Shown: in pieces, positions 1-13,800 of the stretch
How the letters are laid out: every line of letters starts with the position of its first letter
Numbering within the stretch: position 1 is the first letter of the stretch
Assembly: GCF_042477335.2 (NCBI RefSeq)
Contig: NC_091255.1
Coordinates: 26,204,501 to 26,268,500, forward strand
Source of the DNA: Ovis canadensis
Taxonomy: Eukaryota > Chordata > Mammalia > Artiodactyla > Bovidae
Length of the DNA: 64,000 nt
Direction of reading: 5' to 3'
Made by a program: the position numbers and the translations under genes
The notes under the pieces: generated by a model
What the model was told of the DNA's origin: nothing
Seen by the model: only the letters and a program-made list of their open reading frames with translations
The model's database searches: none

Positions 1-3000
1 TCAGCTAGTTTTATGAACAGACTGTCCCATATTATACAACTTTACACTTAGGTAAGGAAGCCATACAGACTGGAGAATCGTTTAGGCTTGTGTAAACTAA
101 ATTGTACACTTTCTTCTTCTCTCCTCGGTATTGAAAATTTTTATCAACATAAAAGCATAATATTTACAGCTTAAAGGAAATATGTGAAGGATGGTTCAAG
201 TCGACAATGAATCCTAGTAGAACTAATGAAACTAACAAAAACTTTAATATAACTTTCATAACAAGGTTATGTCCTCACTGCCCCTCAAAAGGAATACACA
301 AAGAAACCTGTCTAGAATTGATAGTCAGCGTTCATTTGGTAATTAAAATATTGCTTAGTTCAAAATAAAATGAACCCACAATGGTGGTGCACCAACAGAG
401 TAAGTTACAGTGTACCAAAAAACATGAACAAAATCAGTACTTAATTACAGCAAAAGTTGCTAAAAACATGTAAGATCAAAAAAGGTATGAAAAAGATTTT
501 CTAGCTTATGATTGCATGTCATTTATCACTGCTAGAGGTGAGGAAACATGACTTTTTGTCTGTTGATTCATATTGTAAAAAAAGTATGAGTTCCACCACA
601 GGAGTGGCTTAAGTAGGAGACCCTGAAGTCAAACACCTGCACTCTATATACCAACATGAGCATACAGCCAATTGAAACTTCCACTGTCTTCCTCCTATGT
701 ACAATTTATCTATTTTGGTTCAATCATAACCAGATAATAAAGGAGCAGTATCACACCTTTATTACAACTAAGGTGATCAAACCTAGAGCTACTTTGGCCC
801 AAATAATGTGTGTGTGAAAGTGTCCAATGGATCTCTATTATCATACTCACATTTAATAACTGTACAGCTTTCTTCCTTGTGTGGGTTATATGGATATGTT
901 TCAAAAAAAATAGGAACATCAGGTACTTACAGATTAAACTAACCTGTACTGGCAGGGCTGTGGGATTTTTCTTCTCTACCAGTAAGTAGCAAATGCTGAA
1001 ATTCTGCTGCTAGTTAACAAAAACACAAATTGTATTAAACTGAGGAGTTCAATTCAGTTTAAAAAGTCAATGCGCATAAAATTTCCTCAGAGTCTGACAT
1101 TAATAGTTAAATTTTTTTTCCCTAAGTCTTAAAAAATTCCCTTATTTTGGCTATTAAATTTAGAGTGATCTTACGAGAATGAGTTAGTAATACTGTATAT
1201 CTCTTGGATACATCTCAATTTTAATAAACTATTTTGGTATGTGTACTATGAAAACACGGGTTACTCTAAAAGGGTAAACTTGAATATTTTAAGATTCAAC
1301 TTTTAAATACTTGACTTCATTTCCTTATACTGAAGATTTTCAATTTTAAGAACCTGGGCAGAAAAGTAAATTCTATTGCTTCTCCTACAAGTATAGTAAA
1401 CAAGCTAATAACTGAAAGGGAAGGCTCTGTTCAATAACTAAAATGTCTCACTTTCTAACTCAAACTTCCAGAAACTTTACTAACTCTTTCCTTGGTCCAC
1501 TTGGGTACTTAAGCAGCCTTGTTTTATTAATAGAAACAGGGAAATGATGCAGCAAATCTTGTTTATTTTCATCTTTGACTGACCACCAAACTATTTATGA
1601 ATAAAATGTTAACAAGGTACAATGTAATAAATGATTTGGTGAAACCTTTCATAATGAATGTAAACCAAGGCCAGAATGCTGTCACTTTTCGTTATATTTA
1701 TGGTTCTTAAAAAAGTCAATAACACTATACAATGGCTTCTCCCAAATAATCACTACTGGTTTGTGTGTAGTAAGCTGGGTAAACAACATTGTTCATTTTT
1801 ATCCAAGTTGGGCATCAATGAATTTCACTGCCAGTTCTTTATATTTAAACCAAAACTGAACATACAATTAAACCAAAACATACAATTCTTAACTATAATA
1901 ATGGTTAAAAAACAAAACCCAGACACAGTAAGAATGCCAAAAGGCCTGGAAAATTCCAATAAAGAACTTCCCCATTTACACACAAAGCATTACAAAACCC
2001 CCTGACCCAACACAGCACATTACTGAAGCTGTGCTGCATCACAACTTTACATAGCACTACAATATTTGGAATTAATGGCTGGGATCCAAGTATCAATTGT
2101 TCGAACAGCTTACTCACATGTTTTTCTCTGCAGTTAATTTGACAGAAATTACAATATACAAACATTTTCATAAGAAAGCTGGTGACTATTTGCCTTCTAA
2201 AGAACCTAACTATGAACCAGTCTTCATTTACAATACTATGTTCAATTTGCGTCAAATAGAAATAAATAGTTCAAACTAGCTTCAGTGAAGATTGACTTTG
2301 GGTCTCCAATTTCTACCTTAAAATGACTTCTACATCCTGACTAGTATAATTTCCCCTGAGATTACATGAGATTAATTAAGTTTAAAGAGAGAGGGTTCAA
2401 TAATTTCAAACTAGTAAGTTTCACATTATTCTTTTTTGAGTTGGGAAGAAAATGAAAGGCTTTTCCTTTTATGGCCAAATTACTATGCAAAAGGTCAGGG
2501 AAAACAATGCTTATAAAAAAGCAGTTCTTCTCCAACCTTACGAAGAATCTAGTTTCTTTTAAAAACTGTATTTTCCAACACAATGCCAAATAAAAACACG
2601 AAAACACTTGGAAATATTGGAGATATTTTAACCACAAAATTGTGAATATCCAATATGTGTGTAACACTATAGGTAGTTGCTTATTTTGCCAAGAAATCAC
2701 ACAGAAATGTTAGATGATTTATATGCTATAAAAACAAATGGTTATTTATTAAAATGATTCAGTTAACAGAAAATAAAATATTGAGAAAGAAGGTTAAGAG
2801 AGGAGTAACCTACACTAATATTCAAATCATGAGGATTGCAAGCAGAAGTATAATTGGGAGAATGTTTACTTACAAAACTCTGCCTTATAGTCAATAGTCT
2901 CATAATGAATCCTTTCTTTTAGAAGACTTCCATAAAAGAGTAAGAGAGAACCAGTTTCATTTTGGAATAACATACAAAAGTTATTCAATATGGTAGATAA

Positions 3001-4525
3001 ATACCACCTTAAAAAAAAGACATACCTGATTTATACAAATTTTAGGTTACATGTTTCCTACTTAAAAAAAAAATCTCATAACCAACACAAGTGTCAGTTT
3101 AAACAAACTTTTATCTCAGAATGTAAGTGACTTCAACATTTCCTTTCCGTAATTTACCAAGTTTTACCAGTGGACATGATAGACACCTGAAAGTTAAATA
3201 ATTCTTAAAATTGTTATTTGTCTGAATCACAGAACTACACAGTTCAAAGAACCTACATCTTATCACCTTCAATAAATTGTCACCCTTAGAAAATCCCTCC
3301 CACCCCAGCACCCAAATGTTTAAGAGTATATTCCAATTATAATTATTTAAATGATCACTATTAGAATTGGGACAAGCAACTTCACTCTTGAATACTTCAA
3401 TATATTGGGGCAATGGTGGCTGTAACAGAAAGCACCTCCAACTAAGAAGTCTTAAAAGGTGCAATTACTGAACAGGGAGTAAAATATTCCAATGAAATTT
3501 TTTTGTGGTGACATATTCTTTTTTCAAACATTGTTATCTTCTTTCCATGATTCAGTTACAGAGAAAAGCATACGTTCTAGTTACAGACGTGAAAATCTGG
3601 AATTCATTGAATTTCTTTACGCTTCCAAGAATTAAAACCACATAGAAACACAAGCCTGAGTTTGCTAATACGTTAACTGTTACTGTCAGAGGAAAATGCT
3701 ATCTGCATAGAATGATGGCTTTAACACAGGAAGGAACAAAAGTAATCCAAGTTAATGATCTGGCCTCTCTTCTAGTTCCCCATTTACTTGCCCCCTACAA
3801 CATATACACATAAATACTTTTCTTAACCAAATAAAACCAAATTTTGGTTGGAAACATACATAGATGCTTTTCATGTGTGCATATTGCATCAAATATTGCT
3901 CAGTAAAGATAAAAATGAAACTCACAATAGTCATTCCAAAACCACAGTTCAATATACTAACTTTACTATGTGATACAATTTCAGTTTGACTGCTTGAAAA
4001 TAACCCAGCCATACTGTAAGTCGTAATACCCAAATGTTTTTTATACCAAATGTGTAGTGTATACGCATACATACCACACATACACACCATCTTCCCACTT
4101 TTCACAGGGCTCTACATTAACATTTGCTCTAATGTGGTGAGATTTATATATATTAAAAATCACAAGTATTTCCAGATGGCCTTTCAACCTTCAATGCATA
4201 ACTTTGGGATTAAAAAAAGCAGATTTCACTATCCAGTGGCATGTCTAATGATTAAACTTATCCTTGAGGTTAAATTTAACAGTTTGAGAAGAAAATAACC
4301 AGTCAGATTTTCCTAAAAAGTGAAAGGGAAAATTTGAATGAAACGTATCAGGCCTCCAAATCAAGAATGTCAAATTTTGTCAATTTACTAAAGTTCATAT
4401 AAGTAATACCAGCTTTACTGAGGCTGTTAAGTATTATGTAACACAAATTACATGTCAAATATTTTAACACCACAGTCAAACGTGAATATTAATATAGAGC
4501 CTTCTCTGCCAAAAGAGTATAAAAA

Positions 4526-4549
4526 CCCTAAATTTAATTAAATTTAGGG
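4526..4549. repeat. 24-bp perfect palindrome
   Basis: CCCTAAATTTAA followed directly by its reverse complement TTAAATTTAGGG, with no spacer. It abuts hairpin copy A. Confidence 0.9.
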
Positions 4550-4550
4550 G

Positions 4551-4615
4551 CCTTCACCAAACTTGCTGCAAGTTTGGGGACATGAATATCCAACAGCCAT
4601 AAAGCTGTGAAAGCC
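4551..4615 (-). other. Duplicated two-hairpin element, copy A
   Basis: Plus-strand order: CTTCACCAA, a 9-bp perfect stem with 3-nt loop (CCAAACTTG / CAAGTTTGG), GGGACATGAA, TCCAAC, a second stem (ACAGC / GCTGT), then GAAAGCC. The same order recurs 2.75 kb away at 7303-7362. It lies in the presumed ZNF207 3' UTR; function unknown. Confidence 0.45.
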
Positions 4616-7302
4616 CCTATAAGGAATAAAATAAATCCCACTTGCCTCAGACTGAACAGGGCAACACTGAGACTCAGCCTCAGCCTGTCCTATGGCAGGG
4701 CTATAGGAAGAAGAAAATTTTAATTTTAGAAAAACATTACCCAATTAATTTAAAAGACATGCATTAAAAAAAATCCCAATGATCAAGCAAGCATAGGAAA
4801 AAAGGAGTAGCTCTTTAAAAAAAAAACCTATTGTCCACTGTAATTCTGAGTCCATACTTTTACTGGGACTCTCCCCCACCCCCACAGATAACTAAATTTA
4901 ATTAAACTGAGTTCAATTATGTAACTTGATCAGTGGAATAGGAGGGCTCAAAGAATATTTACCCCATTTCTAATTGATAAATGTGTGAGAGATTGCTAAG
5001 ACAGTAAGTATTCAAGTCAAATGATATTCCAGCAGTCACTCAAAAGTTGATCCTCACCTGCTGACCTTGTTACTGTCATACAGTAGTAAAAGCTACATAA
5101 TAGAAACTAGTGCCAGACAAAAATGGTGGTTCTTTTTTTTCAAGTGGTGACAATGGATGTATGCTAGAGCCAAAGCTGGCAGTCTCATTAATCTGACAAC
5201 GTCCTAAATTATGTTAATCACAATGCCTGCTTGTATATAATGGGGTCCCCAAAGCTGTCTTCTGTGAGGGCAGATGAAGTTTACTTAAGCTGAACTCCAT
5301 CCATTATTTAAGAAAGTTAAGTCAAAGGGTTAAAATTACTTCAACATAAGTTGTTCCATTCATTACTGAACCATAATATGGACCCCAGAAGCAGTTAGGT
5401 AAAAGGTATGTTCTAGAAGCTTATTATGCTCTGATGCATGCACAAATTACACATTAAATATACCAAATGGGTACCATCTGAGCCATACATATACAAACAC
5501 AAGAGATGATGTGCCTAAGTGCTGTGCATAACATTTTAAAATAACTTCTAATTAGAATTCTACCCTTTATTCAAAAGTAGCAGTGTTTTCTCCTTATGGA
5601 TCTCAGAAAGCAATCTCAATATATTGGTTTTCTTTGCATTAAATGCAAATGAAGCTTTGCAAAATTTTCAAACATTACTAACCCATTTTTACCCTCTTCC
5701 TGCCCCCTCTGCCCCACTGCTATCATCCATTCCTGGTTTGTTGATAACCCTGTACATGAAATGCTTGGGAGACATTTGATTTGGGAAAACATTTCCTATT
5801 TAATAATTCTAAATTTAAATTATGCCATTTTGACCTAAAGATTCTCAACACAGGTCTTTCTTTGCCACTATGATATACCTACTGCTAAATCTAAGTATAT
5901 GATAATTCCAAAATTATCTAGGTACACAGGCGCTGGTTAAGAAAGGGGGTAGAGAAAGAAATGCTTTCCTGGTGATAAATAGCACATGAGCTACACCACC
6001 ACTGGAGCGAAACAAATGGCACTCAGCATTGTAATACTTCATGTTTTCTTTAAATCAATGACTTCACTTGTCGTTTATATACAGACTCTTTTATGATAAT
6101 TAAAACATCCTTTAGTATTTTGTTACACGGTTAAACTTTTTTTTTTAAAACAAAACTTCAGATTCTGTCTGATACCTACACCTCCACATAAGGTTATAGA
6201 GAAATGCTATTTCCTTGCCCGTCTTAATTTTATATCGAGGAAAACTAAACTTGAGTTCATAATATTAATAATTATACTTTGTACAGGTCATTTGATACTT
6301 AAATAATCATAAAAGTATTCTAGAAAAGATTTAAAAATAGATGCCAAAAAAGTGGTCAACAAGCTATTATTATGAGACTTGCAACACAAGACACTGAATA
6401 ATAGCAGTCATCTCTACAGAAAAGTTCTCCATAGAACAGTTTTAACATTCAAATTTCCAAGGATGAAAAGGTTAACAGCAAAAAGCCATTTAGGCTTAGT
6501 AACAGAAGGCAGCCATTTAATCAAAGAAATAACGAAATCTTCCAGGAACATAGTAAAAAATTTCAAATCCATCTGTTAACCATCTTAACAGATGCACATT
6601 TAGGTTCTCATAATTACACTTAGAATACATACCAGTCATTAACAGCACAAAAGGCTATTACTGCATGCACCTAAGCTTCTAGAATTTTGCACCTGAAAAG
6701 CTTCTGAGGTCCACTCAGTACCGCAGTTTCAAATATATTCAAAAGGAAATGAATGGGTCTGGCACTAGGCTCTAAACATCAGCAGCAGGAAGAAGGGAAT
6801 ATCAGGATTTACATTTTAAGTCTCTATGATATCTAACATGTACTGACACCAAGGGGGTAGAAAGGTGACACAATATAAAGATTTCATACTCATATAATGA
6901 CCCATATATATATATCTCTAAGTTGTCAACTGAAGGATTAACATACAATTCCACATATACTGTCCAGTTAAAAACATGCAGCTAACGAACAACCTACAAT
7001 TCAACGACAGAATCCAATGATATATCAAAATTGCATTGGTAACTACGAATTTTTATTATGTGGACATCTACTCTGGCATGCATTTGTACAAACCTTTCAG
7101 GCAGTGGTCCACAGCTGGGTTATGAATAAAAAGGCATAAATTTTTCTCTCATTTTATTACAATGAAGTTTAACAGTACAGAAAAGTCACATGACCTTGGA
7201 GGGTCAGATTTCTTAAACCCTGCAACATGAGGAACTCTAAATACATTAAATATTGTTACACATTCAGACTTCCAATGTACAGGTACTTGGAGACAGTTAC
7301 AG

Positions 7303-7362
7303 CCCTCACCAAGCTAGGTTGGGGACATGAAGTCCAACAGCATCTGAAATGCTGTGAAGGCA
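7303..7362 (-). other. Duplicated two-hairpin element, copy B
   Basis: CCTCACCAAGCTAGGTTGGGG, then GGACATGAAGTCCAACAG, then a 7-bp perfect stem (ACAGCAT / ATGCTGT, loop CTGAA) and GAAGGC. The second stem differs in sequence from copy A but stays paired. The first stem is weaker here (CCAA / TTGG). Confidence 0.45.
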
Positions 7363-7401
7363 TAACTTTACAAATAGCAATGTAAGCTTACAGAACTTGC
7401 C

Positions 7402-7407
7402 TTTATT
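7402..7407 (-). terminator. ZNF207: Candidate proximal poly(A) signal of ZNF207 (AATAAA)
   Basis: AATAAA on the minus strand about 320 nt past the stop codon. Other AATAAA hexamers on this strand lie at 7546-7551 and 7153-7158. Which are used cannot be told from sequence alone; the repeat-free stretch further downstream suggests longer isoforms too. Confidence 0.45.
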
Positions 7408-7725
7408 AAGGTGGTATGTTCATGTAATTCCAGCGCCTTCACAATATAACGAACCAAATTTACTATACTTCACTTCTAAAAACCTAGATGAAACATGAAA
7501 AAGAAGCCATACAGTATAAATTGCAACTTCAGGAAAAGTTCCTGCTTTATTATTCCAAATAAATTTTCCCATGTAAAATAAATGTCCAATAGTTCCTGGT
7601 ATGTGGGAAGATAATGTTTTTGTTAAAGTCACAATGATGCCTTATTGACGGAAGCTTGGCTATATAAACAGCACAAGTTGAGAAAAGGTTTAATCTCCAA
7701 ACCTATTAGACTGGATGAAGTAAGA

Positions 7726-7886
7726 TCAGTAACGGCCACCTTGTGACATTACAGGAGGTCTCATTCCCATCGGAGGTCGAGGAGGCCCACCTTGGTAAGG
7801 GGGCACCATTGGCGGTCCCTGCCCATATGGTGGCATAGCACCAGGAAGGTAACCTGGCATGCCTTGATGATGACCACCATACTGAC
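7726..7886 (-). CDS. ZNF207: ZNF207 terminal coding exon 11 (residues 428-479 and stop)
   Basis: Encodes [15 protein letters not shown] through VMSQGGRY and TGA (7728-7726). The 3' UTR continues to lower coordinates. Confidence 0.97.
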
Positions 7887-10800
7887 CTAAAAAACACATT
7901 TAAAACACAAAAAGATAGATTCAGTCTGTGCACCGTACTTTTAAATGTAATGTATTTTGCATATAAATTTGTTTTATACTCAGAAAAGCACTAAATAAAA
8001 AAACGTAAAAAAGAGTAATACCATGAGGTGGCATTGGGGGTCTCATTCCTTGTTGCTGTGGGATGCCTGGCTGCGGCGGCATCATACCTCCAATTGGTCC
8101 AACAGGTGGATTACCAATGGGAGCCTGTCCTGGTCGAGGAAGATTACGTTGATATTTAGGTAACTGTGCTCTTCTCTCTTCCTAGAAATAAAAATATGTG
8201 AGATGTGAAACATATGAACACACTGAGTTGTTAAGCATGAAGGCAAGAATCTAAAGTCATTATACTCATTTTTAAATATACTCTTACATTCCAATTATTT
8301 TCACAACACAAATCAATCCAACGACTTGAAACCCTGGTGCCTTAAGAAAACATCACCTATTTTTACATTTGATGTATGTTTGAACAACTTACCAGGAATT
8401 ATAAATTGCTTCAGCAAGAAAGCGTAATCAAGAAGGTGTATGTACAGTAAGCAGTCTGTAGATTCTATTTCACACTTAACTGCTTCTTCAATTCATTTAC
8501 AAGTTTATGTCCAACTAAACTAATTTTTAAGAGTAAGAACCTAACTCGCTACCTTCTTTTAGACACAGTGTTAGGGGAGGGGGAATGGATCTAAGATCAA
8601 AATATGCAATATTCACCTCATTTTGTGAAGTTAGAATGGTAAAAATAAAAATTTGAATGGCAAAAATTACTTGACATTCAATCAGATTGTAAGACCATCG
8701 GTACACAAATTAAAACTTTTTCAAATGAACAAGTTGCTACAATAGTACTCAATCAAACTCTGCTAGTAAAAAATTGTGAACGACTTACCAGTGATATATC
8801 CTCATCTGGATGGATCAACTTACTGGTTGCACTGGTTGTGGTAAGTGTAGCAGGCTTACTTGTTATGGAAGCTGCTGGTTTAGCTGCAGTGCTATTTGTT
8901 GTACTAGTGGTTGAAGCTGTAGACTGTGTATATGCAGGGAATGTAGGCTTTGGTGGTTCTGTAGTTGTTGCAGGGGTACTATTTAAGGGCTTGAAATCTG
9001 TACCAACAGGTCCCTGGACAGCTGCCTGAGCCTGTAAAACAATCTTTCATCAATAAAACCTCAAAACTGAATTTATCTACTACCAATTTAAAAAACAATA
9101 CACTAACATTCAATAAGGGACAAAATTTTAAATGAAAACTAAGTTAGCATCATGATCAATCCACAAAATTTAAGATAACATATAATATTAAAAGATGCTG
9201 AATCAAAACACATCCAAAACACAGCAGGGAAACAAGACTGCTTATGTAATTTCTCAGATAGCATGTCTCCTCACCAAAAATTACTTAATTTACAAAGCTT
9301 TATATTATTCCTAATTGATAAAATACTGTAATGTATCATGAAATAGCATATGTTCAATTTTCATTACTCTAAATTATTTTTTTAAATTGATCTACCAAAC
9401 AAAAAGTAAAAAAAAGTAAAATTATAGAAAACAAAAAAATGTTGGCATAAATTTCAGTTACTAAGTCTACCATAAACAATTATCAATGGTGACACATTAA
9501 AGATATGACCTTCAAAAGTATTCTTTATGTATACAGTAATACAATGTCCGCTCAATTAACAATGTCTGTATGATTATGATGGACAAAAGGGTTCAGTAGA
9601 GCTTTCAAGTATATAGTTACCAGTAATAAATTTGTTACTTTCTATTAACACTATGCATCTGAACATGTATATTAGGCCAATTTTTAGAACCAAATGCAGA
9701 GTACTAAATTTCTTTATGTTATATGTGATGCATTAAACAGCATAAAACAGAATAGCTTACTCATGCATCAAGCTAACCATTGGCCACTATAATACACTTA
9801 CTGCTTACATGCTTTTAACCCTTTAGAGCCATAGAGTTTGGGGTCCATTTTTTTCTATTAGTAAGTGGTTCAAATTTTCAAATACCATTGATTTATAAGC
9901 CATTAATTTTATTTTTAAAAAATTAAATAATATATTTTTGGGGTAAGATTTCATTTTAAAGTAGGGTCCAAAGGGTTAAGTTATAAAGCCATTTTAACAA
10001 TTTTAAACTGCAACTTCCTGCGTACTTGTGCTGTGCTAGGAAACAGAGCTTTAGAAGATGCAGACAGACTTTCTGAATTGGATGAAGCTGTACTTGAGCT
10101 TGTTACAGGTGTCCCCATCTGTAGCATAAAAGAAAGGAAACAATGAAAAGTCTCCAAACAAATGGGTGAAAATAAGCCACGTGGTAGACTTTTTTTTCCA
10201 GTATAGATTGCATTTCTGTAAACGCAAAATACAATGCAATCAAAACTGTTTTATATATAGAGGTAGGCAGTTAATGCATTTACAATAAACAGAGTGACAG
10301 TATGAGCTTCAAAAAAACTTTAATTCTTTATCAATAAATCTAATTAACCATAGTTTTTTCTTCCACCTAAACCTAAGGTGTTCTGCACTATGGTATTTCA
10401 AAATTGATACCTTAAACTGAGAATTATGACGCATTACTTCAATTTTCTCAGTAACAATATTTGCCAAAAGTTTAATAACATCTCTCAAAAAAAAAGATCA
10501 CCCCCAACCTCAAAAACATAAGTTAACATGCTTTAAAAGGCACTTAAAAAGTAATACTTGTTAATTAAGCAACTACAAATAGGAAAAAGTTGAAAAAAGA
10601 AAACATCCAATGGATCATTTTAATGTGAACAATAAAGAACATAACATACATCCTGACCTTTTGAATTCTGAATGAAACACACCTGCCTAATTCAGAATGA
10701 AACTGGGTTAACAATCATTACATACATACTACATTATAAAATAATCTTTTGCTTCTGAGTTCTGGCGAGGGGTAAAAAAAGACGAGAAGGAAATACCAGT

Positions 10801-13800
10801 GTGACTAGGTCAAAATCCATTAAATGATGCCCTTCCTACAACCGTGCAACATTGTTTAACAATTCTAGATTAAAGGAAGAGCCCCAAAATAATTTGCTAC
10901 GGTCTTTTTGTCTTTGGTTTCATTCTACCCAGAGCTCATTATGTAAAAGAGGAGTTCTTAACATTTTTATTTAAGCTTCCAGAAATTAAATTTTCATTTC
11001 TAATAAAGTGAAGAGTAACCAGCATTAACTACTATGAAAAAACAACATACAACACTATTCTCTGGTTTCAGTTAATCTTTTAAGAGTAGAGGAAATCAAT
11101 GTATGCAAACATGGGAGAAAATAGGCCACTCCTTAGTATAGTTAATAAATTATATGAAAAAGATTAGGAAATACTTAAATAAACCTATGACAAACTGAAG
11201 GATTTCAGTAAACTGCACTTTACCTTTAAATATTAATACACTCCTTTTTCAAGAATTTCACCTTACCTGTCCCGCACTGGGGAAAAGAGGCTTAGTAACT
11301 GGAGGCTGCGGAGCTGGAACTGTTGCTGTTGGTGCAGGTGGTCTGTTAAGAATACCTGGAGCTGAAACAGCCTGTGCTTGAGTCATTGGAGGAATTCCAG
11401 GACGTGGAACAGGAGGGGGCATACCTGCAGAGAATTAAAAAAAATTTGTAGCCAATTAAAAAAACAAAAACAAAAAACCCTATACTGTAAAATTACTAAC
11501 TCTTGACTGCTGAACTCAAAGAGGCCCAGAGAACCTAGGCATTTGCCACTTGGAACAATTCTGCCTCCAACTTTCTATATGACTTTGCTCCTCTTTAAAA
11601 TTTTTAGATGTTTAAGATACCACGAGAAAACCTGTATACAGGCAGAGCAACAATTAGGCCTACTGATATTACTAATGCAATAAAATTTTCAAACATATTG
11701 AATTATTTCAATCATCTAATAGGTGTTTCCAGAACGCTAATGCAAACTGCAATCAAAACTATTAATAGGTCATATACTCATAAAAATTATTCCAGAAACG
11801 AAGTTACTCCTTTCAATACTTTAATACATACATTTTCCTAAATGCACCACTAGCCGTTCTTTCAAGTGCCTCAAAGTAATTTAAAACTGACTTCCCATTA
11901 GCAAATGAACACAGGTTATTTTTCTTTATTCCTTTAAATGTCTAAAGTTATCTCAGATCATAATGTATGTGAAGTTGTTGCCTCAAAATTAATGGTTGCA
12001 CTAGCTATGATTCAAATGTTGCTGCTTTATTTTTCCTGTTCCTTTTATACTACCACTTGAGTACATGTGAATCTGTAATGGATTGCCAATCAAACGTGCT
12101 AGGATTAAAAAACTAGGCAACAGACTGAGAGAGTCTCATGAAAACTTCTGTGGCACACTTATTTCCTGGGCTAACCAAATCCCATCCCCTCACATTATAG
12201 ACTAAAAAGTCAAGATATTTTAATTAATTTGCAAGCTTCCTTGTACCTAGGGGGTCCATTAGACCTTTTTCTGGCAAATGATATCTAAGAGGCTAGAAAG
12301 TTAACTTTGCCATAAAGTAAAAGAAATAAAAGCATCTTTTCTTGCCTGAGTTATCTTGGAATTACTGAGTAACATGTCTGAGGAACAAAAGCTAAGGTTG
12401 GCAAAGCGGCAAATTTAAGAAAGTATGGGTTCTTGTTATCACCGTAGTTGCCAAATCTACCACTTAGGGTTGGATTTTTCTGTTACGTGCTAAGGGTCTC
12501 CATTACTTGTCTAAAATAGTCCTTATATATATATAACCACTCTTAAGTCACAAGATCAGTGACTCATTCTGGTTGCTTTGAAGACTACTTTTACTATCTA
12601 TTAAAAAAAACACAACAACACATTTCTCACAGTAATTTTAAAAGAAGTTACTAACCTATGGAAAATTAAAAATCACATTGTACCAACGCTCATAAATCTG
12701 TTATTCGAAATACTTAAGAATAAAACATGTCATATTTTTATATGTCATATTAAAAAGGAAAGTGTCTAACATTTCATACCTGGTGGCATACCAGGCATCA
12801 GAGGTGGTATTCCCGGTCCAGGTGGCATCATTCCACCCATTGGCATCATTCTATTAGAAAGCAAATTTCAAAAGACAACTAAAGTTAATTAACAGCATAA
12901 AACATTAGAAAATATTCTAGCTAAAAGCCTGAAACAACAATAAAGACTTGAATTTGACCTCTAATATTGAAACCTATCAAAGTGAAAGAACGTACAACAC
13001 ACTAAAACAATCCTATCAAAATAAATCCCCTAAAACCCAGCAAACTCTCTGGTTTACCAGAAGAATAGGGGTGAAAAAAATCAGTGTCTGTTAAAAGAAT
13101 ATTTTAATACATTTAAAGTTATTGAGAACAAATATTTTACTCTTCTTAAAAACAAGAGGCCTTATCTAAAATGTGTAACTGGAAAACAAAATCACTTTTT
13201 GTCTCACTTGGGATATATCCACAGAATACAAATTAAAAAACAAAAACAAAACCAAAAACCTCCCCCCTTAAAAAGAACCCTCTATTTTACAACTGTCAGA
13301 TTTTTTTCAAAAAGAAAAAATAGTAAGTGTATTCTATGGAGTGAAGATTTCTTTTTCTGGGGATGCGCACACATAAACTACCATCAAAATGAAAGATAAG
13401 CAAAACTAAACACACAGTCTCTACTTTTTATGTAGAAAGTTCCTAACACTAAACCAGAACTTAAAAGCACAACCCATATTTATTTTCCTTTCCTTAGAAG
13501 AGCTCACCTTCAAATATCAGTGTCCAATTCACTTAAAAAATTATAAGTTTTGTGAATTTTTGATTAGGATTCTTAAAGAGAATAACTTCTTTATATAGGT
13601 TTTGTTAAAGAAAATTCAATTACTTTCCATAATAGAGGATGTAATTTCACATAAGAATATACTCTTTCTTAAATATCAACCCCTTCTACTAAGTCTCATA
13701 ACTTTTAGCAGTTTGGGGAAAACAGCTGCACAATTAGAAAATGATTTATGTGGGTCTATTACTATTTCCTCAGATGTTTTTTAGTTCCCTCCTTTAAGAG

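Larger units (their letters stand above)
1..7725 (-). other. ZNF207: ZNF207 3' flank / probable long alternative 3' UTR
   Basis: AT-rich sequence with no convincing open gene on either strand and no recognisable ruminant SINE or LINE. Short open frames here are not conserved-looking. It contains a 24-bp palindrome (4526-4549) and two related hairpin elements (4551-4615, 7303-7362). I infer that much of it is long 3' UTR; the far end lies outside the window. Confidence 0.4.
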
